Source: DASRDR01 sp035550795
GTDB taxonomy: Bacteria > Methylomirabilota > Methylomirabilia > Rokubacteriales > DASRDR01
Length of the DNA stretch: 64,000 nt
Assembly: GCA_035550795.1 (NCBI GenBank)
Contig: DASZOL010000017.1
Span: 13,303-77,302 of the forward strand
Direction of reading: 5' to 3'
Part shown: one piece after another, positions 1 through 9,900 of the stretch
Layout of the letters: every line of letters begins with the position of its first letter
How positions within the stretch are numbered: the first letter of the stretch is position 1
Notes under the pieces: model-generated
What the model was told of the DNA's origin: nothing
The model's input: the letters and a program-made list of their open reading frames with translations, nothing else
Database searches by the model: none
Program-made: the position numbers and the translations under genes

Positions 1-856
1 GCTGGCCGAAGAGGCCGGCCGGGCGCACCAGCAGGATCCCGATGAACAGGAGGAGGTAGAGCACCTCCTTCCAGGCCGTGCCGATGACGTACGAGCCCCC
101 GACCTCGACAGCCGCGACCATCAGGCTGCCGAGCAGCGCTCCCACCATGTCGCCGAGCCCGCCGAGCACCACCACCACGTACGCGATCAGCACGAACTGG
201 AGCCCGGCCGTCGGGTACACCGGATAAAGCGGCGCCAGGAGCACGCCGGCGACTCCCACGCACACGATCCCGATCGTCCACGTGAGAGCGTAAACGCGGT
301 CGGTGTCGATGCCCATGAGCGCCGCCGCCTGCCGGTCCTGAGCGGTGGCGCGCATCACCTTGCCGGTGTACGACCACCGCATGAATGCGAAGAGCGCGGC
401 CGTGAAGGCGACCGACGCGGCGAAGGCGATGACCTGGGCGAGGTTGAAGGCGGTGCCGCCCAGCCGCACCGCCACCGACGCGGCCTCGCTCCGGACGAAC
501 CGGAAGTCACCCGTCCAGAGGACGAGGGCCAGGTTCTGAAGTGCGATCGAGAGCCCGACGGTCGTGAAGATCTGGACGTAGTGCGACTCGCGAACGACCG
601 GCCGCATGACGAGCCGGTAGCTGGCGAGGCCCGTGACGAAGAACACCGGGAGCGCTGCCGCCAGGACCACGTAGGGGTTGAGGGCGAGCAACGCGAAGGC
701 CCAGAACGCCAGGTACATTCCGAGCATCACGAACTCGCCGTGGGCGAAGTTGACCACGCGCATCACGCCGAAGATGAGCGTGAGCCCGACCGCGATCAGA
801 GCGTAGATCCCCCCGAGGAGGATCGTGGAGATCGCGAGCTGGGGGATCGCCTCCAT
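1..856 (-). CDS. livH: Branched-chain amino acid ABC transporter permease, LivH family (3' end cut by window)
   Basis: The minus-strand frame starting with ATG at 856 encodes about 285 residues of a very hydrophobic inner-membrane permease and runs off the left edge. It opens with a membrane segment, then the family signature GVMRVVNFAHGEFVMLG near residues 25-41. Further membrane segments follow, with the late glycine-rich stretch VVVVLGGLGDMVGALLG typical of LivH/LivM proteins, and the product is near complete because LPAGLFG-like sequence lies at the edge. The binding-protein gene lies upstream in the same direction, 63 bp away, so the two form one uptake operon for branched-chain amino acids or similar small carboxylates. 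Substrate is not determined by sequence. Confidence 0.93.
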   Translation of the reverse strand, partial: MEAIPQLAISTILLGGIYALIAVGLTLIFGVMRVVNFAHGEFVMLGMYLAFWAFALLALNPYVVLAAALPVFFVTGLASYRLVMRPVVRESHYVQIFTTVGLSIALQNLALVLWTGDFRFVRSEAASVAVRLGGTAFNLAQVIAFAASVAFTAALFAFMRWSYTGKVMRATAQDRQAAALMGIDTDRVYALTWTIGIVCVGVAGVLLAPLYPVYPTAGLQFVLIAYVVVVLGGLGDMVGALLGSLMVAAVEVGGSYVIGTAWKEVLYLLLFIGILLVRPAGLFGQ

Positions 857-919
857 GCTAGGAGGGCGAGCGCCCCGGGGGCGTCCCGGGGCGCCGGCCG
901 AGCGGGCGGCGGGAGGCGG

Positions 920-2197
920 CTACTTCCGCTGATCCCACGCGCCGAGGGGGATCCACTTGGCGCGCTTGTCCGTGAACTCCTCCGGCCACACGGTGACCTG
1001 CTGCCCGTCCTGCCACTGGAGCATGTAGTGCTGGACGCGCTCGTTCGAGTTCTGGCCGCTCTCTGCGAACTTCACGCCCCAGCCGTTCAAGGCCGACCCC
1101 ACCGGCACATCCATCGCCATGACCACCGCCCGGAACTGGTCGAGGTCGTCCGTCTTGGCCTGGTCGAGCACGAGCTTCAGGACCCACAGGCCGCCCGCGG
1201 CGAGCTGGTGGCCGCCGGCCGGGCTCGCGAGCCCGGTCTTCTGCTGGACGTAGTCGCGGAAGGCCCGCTCGATCCGCTGGCCCTCGGGGCGAAGCTTGTC
1301 GACCAGGAAGCCCGCGCTCGGCTCCAGCAGCGCGAAGGGCCCGTTGCCGTCGGCGCCGAGCGCCTTGCCGAAGTCCGGCGAGCCGTAGCCGGTGGCCCCG
1401 GCGTGCACCAGCGCCTTGAACTGGAAGTTCTGCTCGCGCGCCGCGCGCCAGAACAGGACCGAATCCTGACCACGGGCGATGTGGTGGACGATATCGGGGT
1501 TGAGCCCCTTGAGCTTGAGGACGATCGGGGTGAAGTCGTTGGTGGTCGCGAACGCGTAGTACTCCATCGCGACCTCGGTCATCCCGAACTCCTGCTTCGC
1601 CCGCTGGCGCGCGGCCTCGGTCACGCCCTGGCCGTACGAGGAATCCTCGGACAGGAAGGCGACGCGCAGCTCGTTCGGCTTCTTCCCGAAGCGGTGGGCG
1701 AGGTGCTTGGCGATGAACTCGACGTTGTACCAGCCGAACCCGGTGCCGTCGATCTCGGTGCGGAAGACGTTCTTGAGGCCGCGTCGGGTGAACCGGGGGT
1801 CGACGCAGGAGGTCTCCCAGTAGATGACGTTGTGGCGGGCCGCCGCCTCGCTCGCCGCGCCGCAGAGCGTGGAGGAGTAGGTGCCGGTCAGGATCTTCAC
1901 GCCCTCCCGCGTGATCAGGCGCGTGGCCTCGGACGCCGCCGCCGTGGGATCGACCGCGTCACCGGCGACGAGCACGAGCTTCTTGCCCATTACGCCGCCG
2001 AAGCGCTCATTGATGAGGTCGCGCATCAGCTCATAGCCCTCGAGGTGCCGCTTGCCCTCGAACGCGAGGGGACCCGTCAGGGGCTCGAGGATCCCGATCT
2101 TGTACTCACCGCTGAGCGACTGCCCCTCGACGGTGCCGATGCCGACCGCCAGAGCGACGAGCCCGAGAGTCATCACCGCTGCCTTGACGTAACGCAT
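920..2197 (-). CDS. ABC transporter periplasmic substrate-binding protein (LivJ/K, Peripla_BP_6 type)
   Basis: The protein has 425 residues. ATG at 2197 was chosen because it is followed at once by a signal peptide (MRYVKAAVMTLGLVALAVG, cleavage near residue 26) and preceded by a purine-rich AGGGAGAG; the open frame extends 17 codons further without such features. The mature part starts YKIGILEPLTGPLAFEGKRH, the usual N-terminus of type I periplasmic binding proteins for branched-chain amino acids, amides or aromatic acids. It should deliver ligand to the LivH permease downstream. In this lineage such proteins often sit beside aromatic or acyl-CoA catabolism genes, so a non-amino-acid ligand is possible. 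A sigma-70-like promoter is seen about 100 bp upstream. Confidence 0.93.
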   Translation of the reverse strand: MRYVKAAVMTLGLVALAVGIGTVEGQSLSGEYKIGILEPLTGPLAFEGKRHLEGYELMRDLINERFGGVMGKKLVLVAGDAVDPTAAASEATRLITREGVKILTGTYSSTLCGAASEAAARHNVIYWETSCVDPRFTRRGLKNVFRTEIDGTGFGWYNVEFIAKHLAHRFGKKPNELRVAFLSEDSSYGQGVTEAARQRAKQEFGMTEVAMEYYAFATTNDFTPIVLKLKGLNPDIVHHIARGQDSVLFWRAAREQNFQFKALVHAGATGYGSPDFGKALGADGNGPFALLEPSAGFLVDKLRPEGQRIERAFRDYVQQKTGLASPAGGHQLAAGGLWVLKLVLDQAKTDDLDQFRAVVMAMDVPVGSALNGWGVKFAESGQNSNERVQHYMLQWQDGQQVTVWPEEFTDKRAKWIPLGAWDQRK

Positions 2198-2294
2198 GCC
2201 CTGGTCTCTCCCTTCCGGCGTCGGCTGCCCCGAATGGGCACCACGCATGCAAGGACGATGGTCGTCCCCTCGTCGAGGGTATGTGAGGGCTCGG

Positions 2295-2324
2295 ATTCTA
2301 GGGTGGCGATCCCTCGGGGGTCAA
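2295..2324 (-). promoter_or_regulatory. Sigma-70-like promoter for the LIV-type transporter operon
   Basis: Read on the minus strand there is TTGACC (2324-2319), an 18-nt spacer, and TAGAAT (2300-2295). This is 98 bp before the ATG of the binding-protein gene at 2197. Seen directly; function is inferred. Confidence 0.55.
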
Positions 2325-2358
2325 GCCGCCCCCCTCCACCCGCCGATTGTCTTGAAGC

Positions 2359-2397
2359 GCTGAGGGTGCCCGGCCGCTGGGCGCCAGCACCCTCAGC
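2359..2397. repeat. 11-bp perfect inverted repeat in the 2198-2673 intergenic stretch
   Basis: GCTGAGGGTGC (2359-2369) and GCACCCTCAGC (2387-2397) are perfect inverted copies with a 17-nt loop that is itself partly self-complementary. It lies between the 3' end of the aminotransferase gene (2674) and the promoter of the transporter gene, so a terminator or stem-forming barrier for the upstream unit is plausible, but there is no T-run. Apart from this hairpin and the promoter at 2295-2324, I see nothing in 2198-2673. Confidence 0.5.
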
Positions 2398-2673
2398 GGT
2401 AGGCCGGCACAGTGCGCGATACCGCCCATCAGACGTCGGCGCGCAATGAGTCGCTTTCGCTAATCACCTTCGCGCGGCTCGACCTCATAACTCCTTCTCC
2501 AATCCGTGGGGAGGCCTGTAAGGGAGGGGGCGCGCTCTGGAAGCCCTGCCCGCCACATCGACGCAAGCGTGCCCGTCTCCCTGACCCTGCGTGAGGACCA
2601 GGACGGTGAGCGGCCCGCCGGGCGATTCCATACCACCCCGCGGGCCGCCTCGCGGATCGGGCTGCAGCAGGCG

Positions 2674-3591
2674 TCAGCGGCCGTAGACCGGCGTCAGCCA
2701 GCGGCGGTAGGCCGGCTTCTCGCCCCGGACCACGGCGAAGTAGCACGCCTGGATCGCGCGCGTCACCGGGCCCGGCTGGACGCCGTCGCCGAGGGGCAAG
2801 CGGTCGATCGACACGACCGGCGTGATCTCCCAGCCGCTCCCGCAGAGGAAGACCTCGTCCGCGAGGTAGAGCTCGGTGCGGTCGACCTCCCGCTCGAGCG
2901 CCGGCTGGCCGAGCTCGGTCCGGAACAGCTCGATGAGCGTGGCGCGGGTCACCGACTCCAGGATGTCCGCCGTCACCGGCGGGGTGATCGGCACGCCGCC
3001 GCGCAGGAGGAAGCAGCACGCGCCCGGCGCCTCGGCGAGCTTGCCGCGGCCGTTCAGGAGGAGCGCGCCGTCGTAGCCGTTCGCCTTCGCCTCCAGGGTG
3101 GCGAGGCGCCCGTTCTGGTAGTTCGCCGAGCACTTGATGCGGGGCGGCATCGCCCCGTCGGCGATCCGCGTCCACGACGACACGCCGACGGCGATCCCCG
3201 GCTTCTGCGTCGCCTTCCGCGGCCGTGCGTCGACGGCGAGGCCCACGGGCCCGGCGTCGTCCATGTCGCCGTCCGACGAGAGGTAGGCGGTCTGCCTGAT
3301 GTGCACGTCCTCGCGCGCCTGGTTCTTGCGGAGGACGTCCAGGATCGACCGCCCGATCTCCTCGCGCGTCAGCGAGTGCTGCATCCGCATGAGCCGCATC
3401 GACGCGAAGAGCCGGTCGATGTGCTCCTGGAGCCGGAACACGTAGAGCTCCTCCTGGGCCGGATTCCAGTAGGCTCGGAGACCTTCGAACACCGATCCCC
3501 CGTACTTCACCGCCGTCGACTGGACGTGGATCCGCGCGTCCGCGTAGGGAACAAGCTCGCCGTTGAGATAGACGTACCGGCCCGTCGTCAC
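2674..3591 (-). CDS. Branched-chain amino acid aminotransferase-like PLP enzyme (fold type IV)
   Basis: The protein has 305 residues. GTG at 3591 is taken as the start because AGGAGG lies 6 nt before it and the product begins with the family N-terminus GRYVYLNGELVPYADARIH; the frame stays open upstream without homology-like sequence. The stretch VFEGLRAYW (residues 34-42) and the PLP lysine in RIKCSANYQNG (K153) match branched-chain aminotransferases. The usual SEGxGxN phosphate/ligand segment reads AEAPGACCFL here, so substrate preference may differ from classical IlvE. It transfers amino groups between 2-oxoacids and glutamate in the cytoplasm. It is followed on the minus strand only by a long untranslated gap, and preceded by the sugar kinase gene 37 bp away. 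Confidence 0.87.
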   Translation of the reverse strand: MTTGRYVYLNGELVPYADARIHVQSTAVKYGGSVFEGLRAYWNPAQEELYVFRLQEHIDRLFASMRLMRMQHSLTREEIGRSILDVLRKNQAREDVHIRQTAYLSSDGDMDDAGPVGLAVDARPRKATQKPGIAVGVSSWTRIADGAMPPRIKCSANYQNGRLATLEAKANGYDGALLLNGRGKLAEAPGACCFLLRGGVPITPPVTADILESVTRATLIELFRTELGQPALEREVDRTELYLADEVFLCGSGWEITPVVSIDRLPLGDGVQPGPVTRAIQACYFAVVRGEKPAYRRWLTPVYGR

Positions 3592-3628
3592 CAGGGTCCT
3601 CCTCTTTCCGCCCGCCGCGGAGCGGGCC

Positions 3629-4600
3629 TCACCGCCGGATGCGCGGATCCGGCTGCGCCAGGAGCTCCTCGAGCTCGCCGGGCCGGACGACCGCGATGTC
3701 ACCCCACATCGTACACTTCAGCGCCGCCAGGGCCGTTCCGAAGTCCTGGGCCCGCTGGGCATCCCCCGAGATCAGCCAGCCGTGCAGGAAGCCCGCCGCG
3801 AACGCATCGCCGGCGCCGACGCGATCCGCCACGAGATCGAGGCTGTAGAGCCGGGTCGGGCGGCGTGGACGGTCGCTCAGGACCACTGAGCCCTGGTCGC
3901 CGAGCGTCAACGCGACGATCGCCCCGTGCGCAAGCTGGCGCAGCCGCGCCGCGACGGCCTCGGGCTCGCCGTCGATCCCGAAGATACGCCGCGCGTCCTC
4001 TATGCCCACGAACAGGAGCCCCACCCGGGGCAGCAGCGGCTCGAGATAGGCCCGCGCCGCCTCGTGCGTCCAGAGAGCGGTCCGGTGGTTCACGTCGAGC
4101 GACAGGAGCGCCCCGGTCGCGCGGGCCGACTCGACCGCGCGCTCGAACAGGCGTCTCGGACGGGGGCCGAGCGCCGCCGTGATACCGGTGACGTGGACGA
4201 CGCGGGTGCGGGAGACCGTCGCCCAGTCCACCTCCGACTCGTCGAGCGACGCAAAGGCGGAGTCCTTCCGGTCATAGACCACCCGAATCGGGCGGGGCGC
4301 CACGCCGTACTCGATGAAGTAGGTCCCGATCCGGCCGCCGTCGCGCCAGCCGACGTGCGCGACGTCCACCCCGTGGCCGCGGAGCTCGCGGGCGAGGCGG
4401 TCCCCCCAGACGTTCGTGGGCAGCGCTGAGATCCACGCGGTGCGGTGGCCGAGGCGCGCCAGCGCGCACAGGACGTTGGCCTCCGTCCCGCCGTAGGAGA
4501 CGTCAAGCTCCCTCGCCTGCTCGAGCCGGGTAGGCGGCCGCGACGCCAGGCGCAGCATGACCTCGCCCGGAGCAACGACGTCGAAGAGGGGCTCGGGCAC
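3629..4600 (-). CDS. PfkB-family carbohydrate kinase, 2-keto-3-deoxygluconate kinase-like
   Basis: The protein has 323 residues, usual for ribokinase-fold enzymes. The N-terminal motif VSYGGTEANVLCALARLG (residues 34-51) binds sugar. The C-terminal PfkB signature DRVGAGDAFAAGFLHG, about residues 258-273, contains the catalytic base Asp in GAGD and the anion hole. The segment VVYDRKDSAFASL resembles KdgK proteins, which use YxRxxSA to bind 2-keto-3-deoxygluconate, so that substrate is my best guess; fructose or another ketose acid cannot be excluded. It lies 5 bp downstream of a 2-hydroxyacid dehydrogenase gene and is probably cotranscribed. Confidence 0.85.
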   Translation of the reverse strand: MPEPLFDVVAPGEVMLRLASRPPTRLEQARELDVSYGGTEANVLCALARLGHRTAWISALPTNVWGDRLARELRGHGVDVAHVGWRDGGRIGTYFIEYGVAPRPIRVVYDRKDSAFASLDESEVDWATVSRTRVVHVTGITAALGPRPRRLFERAVESARATGALLSLDVNHRTALWTHEAARAYLEPLLPRVGLLFVGIEDARRIFGIDGEPEAVAARLRQLAHGAIVALTLGDQGSVVLSDRPRRPTRLYSLDLVADRVGAGDAFAAGFLHGWLISGDAQRAQDFGTALAALKCTMWGDIAVVRPGELEELLAQPDPRIRR

Positions 4601-4605
4601 GGCCC

Positions 4606-5613
4606 TCAGCCGCCGGCGGCCGGCGGCCGGCGCAGACGCCCCAGCACGTCCGGATTGACGCAGTGCCGCGGCCGCTCGCCCCGGAGCACCCGGACGGCTT
4701 CCTCGGCCGCGCGTCGCTTCAGGTCCGAGCGTCCCTCCTCCGAGTACCAGGCCGCGTGCGGGGTCACGATCACCTGCTCCATCCGGAGCAGCGGACTGGC
4801 CGGATCAAGGGGCTCCTGCTCGAGCACGTCGAGCCCCGCGCCCGCCAGGAGCCCCTCCTGGAGGGCCTTGACGAGCGCGCCGGTATCGACGATCCCTCCT
4901 CGCGCCGTGTTGATGAGCACGGCGGTCGGTCGCATCCACCCGAGGGACTCCGCGTCGAAGGCGTGCCGGGTCTCGTCCGTCAGGGGACAGTGGACCGTCA
5001 CGTAGTCCGATTCGGCCAGGAGCCGCTCGAAGGCGACCGGCTGCACACCGGCAGGGAAGGTGTTGACGTACGGGTCGCAGCCGAGCAGCCGGACGTCGAA
5101 CCCGCCCAGCTTCCGCGCGACGGCCGACCCGATGCGGCCGCACCCGAGGATGCCCACGGTCTGCCCGGCGAGGCGCGTCACGGGCCCGACGCGGAACACG
5201 TCCCAGCCGCCGCTCCGGGTCTGCCGGTCGAGCCGCGCGATCTTGCGGGCCAGCGCGAGGAGGAGCGCCACCGCGTGGTTCGCCACCTCGTCGGTCCCGT
5301 AGTCCGGCACGTTCACGACCGGCACGCCGTGCTCGGTCGCAGCCGTCACGTCGATACCGTCCACGCCGACGCCATACCGCACCAGCACGCGGACGCGAGG
5401 GAGTCCCTCGATCACGCGGCGCGTGACGGCGCCGTACTGGATCAGGAGCGCGTCGGCCTCGCCGCACCGCTCCAGGTACTCGGTCTCGGTGCGCGCGACG
5501 ACCGTCTGCAGCCGCACACCCGCCCGTGCGAGGACGTCCTGCTCCTCCGTGAGGTTGGCGTGATCGAGACCGCACACGACGACGAGCGGCCCGCCAGGCG
5601 CGGTCGGCGTCAT
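4606..5613 (-). CDS. D-isomer-specific 2-hydroxyacid dehydrogenase (CtBP/phosphoglycerate dehydrogenase-like)
   Basis: The protein has 335 residues. The NAD-binding Rossmann motif GILGCGRIGSAVA lies around residues 155-167. The catalytic triad is visible: Arg in NTARGGIVD, Glu in LEQEPL and His in VTPHAAWYSE. It reduces a 2-oxoacid to a D-2-hydroxyacid or the reverse; the exact substrate is unclear, but the neighbouring KDG-kinase-like gene suggests sugar-acid metabolism. It is a paralogue of the gene at 15139-16149, which carries the same motifs. It ends with several prolines and glycines. Confidence 0.87.
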   Translation of the reverse strand: MTPTAPGGPLVVVCGLDHANLTEEQDVLARAGVRLQTVVARTETEYLERCGEADALLIQYGAVTRRVIEGLPRVRVLVRYGVGVDGIDVTAATEHGVPVVNVPDYGTDEVANHAVALLLALARKIARLDRQTRSGGWDVFRVGPVTRLAGQTVGILGCGRIGSAVARKLGGFDVRLLGCDPYVNTFPAGVQPVAFERLLAESDYVTVHCPLTDETRHAFDAESLGWMRPTAVLINTARGGIVDTGALVKALQEGLLAGAGLDVLEQEPLDPASPLLRMEQVIVTPHAAWYSEEGRSDLKRRAAEEAVRVLRGERPRHCVNPDVLGRLRRPPAAGG

Positions 5614-5676
5614 CGAACCGGAAAGCTCAAGCGGGGGGACGCGGGCTGGCCGTCGCGCGCCGGATCGGAGCCCGCG

Positions 5677-5760
5677 CTAGCCGCGCTTCATCGGCCGACC
5701 GCAGCACACCTTCTGCACGGGGGCCGTCTTGAGGCACTTCGGACAGTAGTATCCCGGCAT
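5677..5760 (-). CDS. 27-residue cysteine-rich mini-protein, zinc-ribbon-like, downstream of thiolase
   Basis: ATG at 5760 begins 10 nt after the thiolase stop and is preceded by AGGGGAG at good spacing, which favours real translation coupled to the thiolase. The product opens MPGYYCPKCLKTAPVQ and continues with a Cys-Cys pair and a basic tail (RPMKRG). The order CxxC then CC within 15 residues, with lysines and arginines between, looks like a minimal metal-binding knuckle. I do not recognise a family. It could be a small acyl-CoA or RNA-associated zinc ribbon, or a fragment of a larger zinc-ribbon protein of the DUF35 type that partners thiolases. Start, stop and Shine-Dalgarno are seen; function is unknown. 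Confidence 0.6.
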   Translation of the reverse strand: MPGYYCPKCLKTAPVQKVCCGRPMKRG

Positions 5761-5769
5761 CGGTCTCCC

Positions 5770-6915
5770 CTAGAGCCGCTCGACGATCGTCGCGATCCCC
5801 TGTCCGAATCCGATGCACATCGTCGACAGCCCGAACCGCCCGCCGGAGCGCTCAAGCTCGTGAAGGAGCGTAACGAGGAGCCGGGCGCCCGAGCAGCCGA
5901 GCGGGTGGCCGAGCGCGATGGCCCCACCGTTGACGTTCACGCGACTCATGTCCGGCTGGAGCTCCCGCTCCCAGGCCAGCACGACCGAGGCGAAGGCCTC
6001 GTTCACCTCGAAGCGGTCGATGTCACCGAGCCCCAAACCTGCCTTGGCGAGGACCCGCCGGGTCGCCGGGATCGGGCCCGTGAGCATGATCGTCGGGTCG
6101 ACGCCCGCGAGCGCGGTTGCCACGAACCGCGCCCGGGGCCGGAGGCCGAGCGTGCGCGCCTTGTCCTGCGACATGATCAGCAGGGCCGCCGCACCGTCCG
6201 AGATCTGGCTCGAGTTGGCCGCGGTCACGGCCCCCTCCGGCTTGAACGAGGGCGCGAGCGCGGCGATCCGACCCCGGTCGACGGGAACGCGGACGCCCTC
6301 ATCGACGGCGAACGTCGATCCGTCCGCCAGCGACACCGGCACGATCTCACGGGCGAAGCGCCCCCCGGCGATCGCGCGCCCGGCCTTCTCGTGGCTCTGC
6401 GCCGAGAACTCGTCGAGGTCCGCGCGCGTAAGCCCCCACTTCTCGACGAGAAGCTCGGCCGAGGTGCCCTGGGGCACGATCTCGTACCGCTCGGCAAGCC
6501 GCGGGCTGATTGGGCCGTCTCCGGGTCCGCTGGCGCTCGAGCCCATCGGCACGCGAGTCATGCTCTCGACGCCGCCGACGATCAGGCACTCGTGCTGCCC
6601 GGAGGCGATCATGCCGAAGCCGAAGTTCGCCGCCTGCTGGCCGGACCCGCACATCCGATCGAGGGTCACCCCGCAGACGTCGAGGGGAAGGCCGGCGATG
6701 AGCGCCGCGTTCCGCGCGATGTTGAACGCCTGCTCGCCGACCTGGTCCACACAGCCCAGGATCACGTCCTCGGCCACCGCGGGATCGACGCCCGCACGCC
6801 GGACGACCGCGCCGAGCACGTGGGCCGCGAGGTCGTCGGGGCGGACCCCGGCAAGCTTCCCGTTTCGCCGGCCGATGGGCGAGCGGACAGCTTCGACGAT
6901 CACGGTCTGGTGCAT
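5770..6915 (-). CDS. Acetyl-CoA acetyltransferase / 3-ketoacyl-CoA thiolase
   Basis: The protein has 381 residues. The nucleophilic cysteine is C89 in DRMCGSGQQAANFG. The second half carries NGGAIALGHPLGCSGAR with the catalytic histidine, and STMCIGFGQG with the proton-donor cysteine, so all thiolase catalytic residues are present. It condenses two acyl-CoA molecules or cleaves 3-ketoacyl-CoA, for example at the end of aromatic or fatty-acid degradation. The sequence NEAFASVVLAWERE agrees with a biosynthetic-type or degradative bacterial thiolase; the direction cannot be told from sequence. A tiny Cys-rich ORF follows 9 nt downstream. Confidence 0.94.
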   Translation of the reverse strand: MHQTVIVEAVRSPIGRRNGKLAGVRPDDLAAHVLGAVVRRAGVDPAVAEDVILGCVDQVGEQAFNIARNAALIAGLPLDVCGVTLDRMCGSGQQAANFGFGMIASGQHECLIVGGVESMTRVPMGSSASGPGDGPISPRLAERYEIVPQGTSAELLVEKWGLTRADLDEFSAQSHEKAGRAIAGGRFAREIVPVSLADGSTFAVDEGVRVPVDRGRIAALAPSFKPEGAVTAANSSQISDGAAALLIMSQDKARTLGLRPRARFVATALAGVDPTIMLTGPIPATRRVLAKAGLGLGDIDRFEVNEAFASVVLAWERELQPDMSRVNVNGGAIALGHPLGCSGARLLVTLLHELERSGGRFGLSTMCIGFGQGIATIVERL

Positions 6916-6996
6916 GGGCGCCTCCTCGACACGCGGGTGTCCCCGCGCGGAGCCATCATACCGGCGCCCCTGGCGGCCCGCAACGGCCGGACGGCC

Positions 6997-9900
6997 TCAG
7001 GTCGGACCGGCTGCCGCGAGGGCGTCGCCGACGCGGTGGAGAACCTCGGCGGCCTCGAACGGCTTGGCGACGACGAACCGGATGCCGTGGCGCGTGAGCT
7101 GGGCGGGATCAAGCCGATCACCCCATCCCGTGATGAGACCCACCGGGATATCCGGGAACCGGGCATGGCATGCCTCCGCCACTTCCCAGCCTGACATCGC
7201 CGGCATCGACACGTCGCTCAGGACGAGATCGACCGGCTCCGTCTCCCAGAGCGCGAGCCCCGCGGGGCCGTCGGACGCCGCGACGACCGTGTAGCCCTCG
7301 CCGCCCAGAAGCTCCCGGAGGACCTCACGCACACCCGCCTCATCGTCGATCACGAGAATTCGGGCCGGGCGCGCGGGACGAGCGTGGTCGGGTCCCGGCG
7401 GCGGCTCGGGCAGCGAGCGGGCCACCGGCAGTCGCACCGTGAACGTGGTCCCCTCCCCGGGCTGGCTGATCACCTCCACGGTGCCGCCGTGTCGGTTCAC
7501 GATACCCCACACGACGGACAGCCCGAGTCCACTGCCCTGGGGCCCCTTCGTCGTGAAGAAGGGCTCGAAGACCCGTCGCGCGGTCTCGGGCGCCATGCCG
7601 CGGCCGGTGTCGCGCACGGTCGCCACCACGGTGCCGTCCTGCACCCCCAGCCCGAACACGAGACGTCCTCCCGCGGACATCGCCTCGAGCGCATTGGTGA
7701 GGAGGTTGGTGAAGACCTCGCGCAGCTCCTCGGGCCGCCCGGCGACCCAGGGGATCGGCCCGCCCTCGATCCACACCTCGTAGGAGATCCCCCGGCTCTG
7801 CGCCTCGTCCTTCCAGCGCGGCCGCGTCATCTCGACGACTTCACGGACGACGTCCAGGAGATCGACGTGGCGGAACGGCCGGGTCCGGCGCGTCCGCGTG
7901 AACTCCTGAATGCGCCGCACCGTCTGCGCACCGTCGAGGGCGGCCTGGCGGATCGTCTCGAGCCCGCGGGACAGCTCCGTTCCCTGTGCGCGACGCAGGA
8001 GCAGCTCGGCACGGCCCACGATGACGGCCAGGAGGTTGTTGAAGTCGTGGGCCACGCCGGCCGCCATCTCGCCGAGCGCCCGGAGCTTCTCGGTCCGGAC
8101 CATGTGGTCCTGAGCCACGGCGAGCTCACGGTACGCCGCCGAGCGCTCCTCGTAGAGCCGCGCGCTCCGGAGCGCCAGCGCCGTGAGGCTGGCGATGTTG
8201 GTCAGGAGCCGCTCGTCGGCCTCCGTGAACGGCCGCGCGGCGGCCGCCAGGGTCAAGACGCCCAGCACGTCGTCCCCGACGACCATCGGCACTCCCAGCC
8301 AGTGCGGCAGGGCAACGGACTCCGGGACCGGCTCGACGCCCTCCCGGACGCAGGCCACCGCGTATTCCGCGGTGCGCAGCGGGACCCGCCGGGTCACCAC
8401 GGCGCTCGCCAGGCCCACCCCGAGCGGGCGGCGCCGCGGAAGGTCCGGCTCCGGGGCCCCGTCCCGCTCCCGCAGGGCGATCTCCAGCTCGCGCCGGGCC
8501 GGATCGTAGAGGAAGATGGCCAGGTTGCGCACGTCAAGCACGCGCGCCACCTCGCGGTGGACGGCCGCGACGAGCTGGGCCGTGTCGAGCTGGCCCGTCA
8601 CCGCGCGGGAGAGCTCGTACAGCGCGGAGAGCTCCGCCAGCTTCCGCCGGTCGTCCTCGAACAGGCGCGCGTGTTCCAGGGCGATCCCCGCCTGGCTGGC
8701 CATCGCCTGCACGAGGCCGAGCTCCCGCTGCCCACAGACGAGCTCACGCTCCCACCAGGCGGCGATGATCCCGCCAACCAGGCGCTCGTTGGCGACGATG
8801 GGCGCGAAGATCTGGGCACGGTGCGGCGCGAGCGTCACGAACTCCCGGGGGAGCCGCTCATCGCGCGCCGCGTCCGTGGACACCGCGACCGCGCGCCGGG
8901 CGATCGCCTCCGTGTAGAGGGCGCTTCGGCTCGGATCGATGCGGAACCCGCGCAGTCGCTCGACGACGGCGGGCGTGACGTGGTAGCCGGCGAAGGGCTC
9001 GAGCTCGCCCGTGACGGGGTCCGCGAGCCACACGCCCGCGGAGTCGGCCCCCACGGTCCGGGTAACCTGCTGGAGCAGGACCCGCAGCAAGGGGTCGAGC
9101 TCGATCGTCGACGACAGAGTGCGGCTAACACCCAGCAACCGCTCCATCTCCTCGAGCTTCTCGCCCGTCTGCCGGGCGAGCTCCGCGTTCTCCGCAGCCA
9201 GTCCCACCTGGGACGCCACTCCCTCGATCAGACGGATCTCCGCCGGACCGACGGGACGCCCCGGCGTCCCCCACACGAGCAAGAGGGCCCCCCCGACCTC
9301 GCCCCGGACAAGAGTCGGCGCGAGGAGGGCCGACTTCGGCGGGGCAGCGGCCGGGAACGTGAAGCCGAACCGCGGATCGGCCAGGCAGTCCGACGTCCAG
9401 ATGGGCTGGTACCCGGCGAAGGCTTCCCGGAGACGCTCCAGGGGAATGGGCGCCTCGGGGAGGGGCGGCACCCGCGTATCCGGCACGTGGTAGCCCGCGA
9501 CGGGCAGGAGCGCCTTCCGGGGGCCGTCGAGGACGTAGACGCCCACCCGGTCGGCGCCGAAGGAACGGGCCACCTCCCGCGCCACGCGCCGCATGCTCTC
9601 CTTGATCGGAAGTAGCTGGGAGAGCACCCCGGCGACGGTCAGGAGCGTTTCGCTCTCCGTCAGGCGACCTCGGGTCTCGGCGAACAGCCGGGCGTTCTCG
9701 AGAGCCAGCGCGATCTGGTCCGCGAAGGCCTCCGCCAGGCGGACCTCGTCGTCGCGGAGAACCCGTCCGACCGGGTAGAGGCAGCTGAGGACTCCCAGGA
9801 CGACTCCCCGGACCTCGAGGGGCACCGCGAGGATCGCGCGATTTGGCGTGCTCCCGTAGAGCCGGCGCAGGTCCGGCGTGAGCCTGATCTCCGGATCGGT

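Noticed and set aside
581..2449. Long open frame on the plus strand, 622 codons
   Set aside because: It lies opposite the substrate-binding protein gene and its translation is a low-complexity Arg/Glu/His/Ala mix. Antisense open frames of this kind are expected at 70% GC.
4663..7194. Long plus-strand open frame, 843 codons
   Set aside because: It is antisense to the 2-hydroxyacid dehydrogenase and thiolase genes, with no domain-like pattern.
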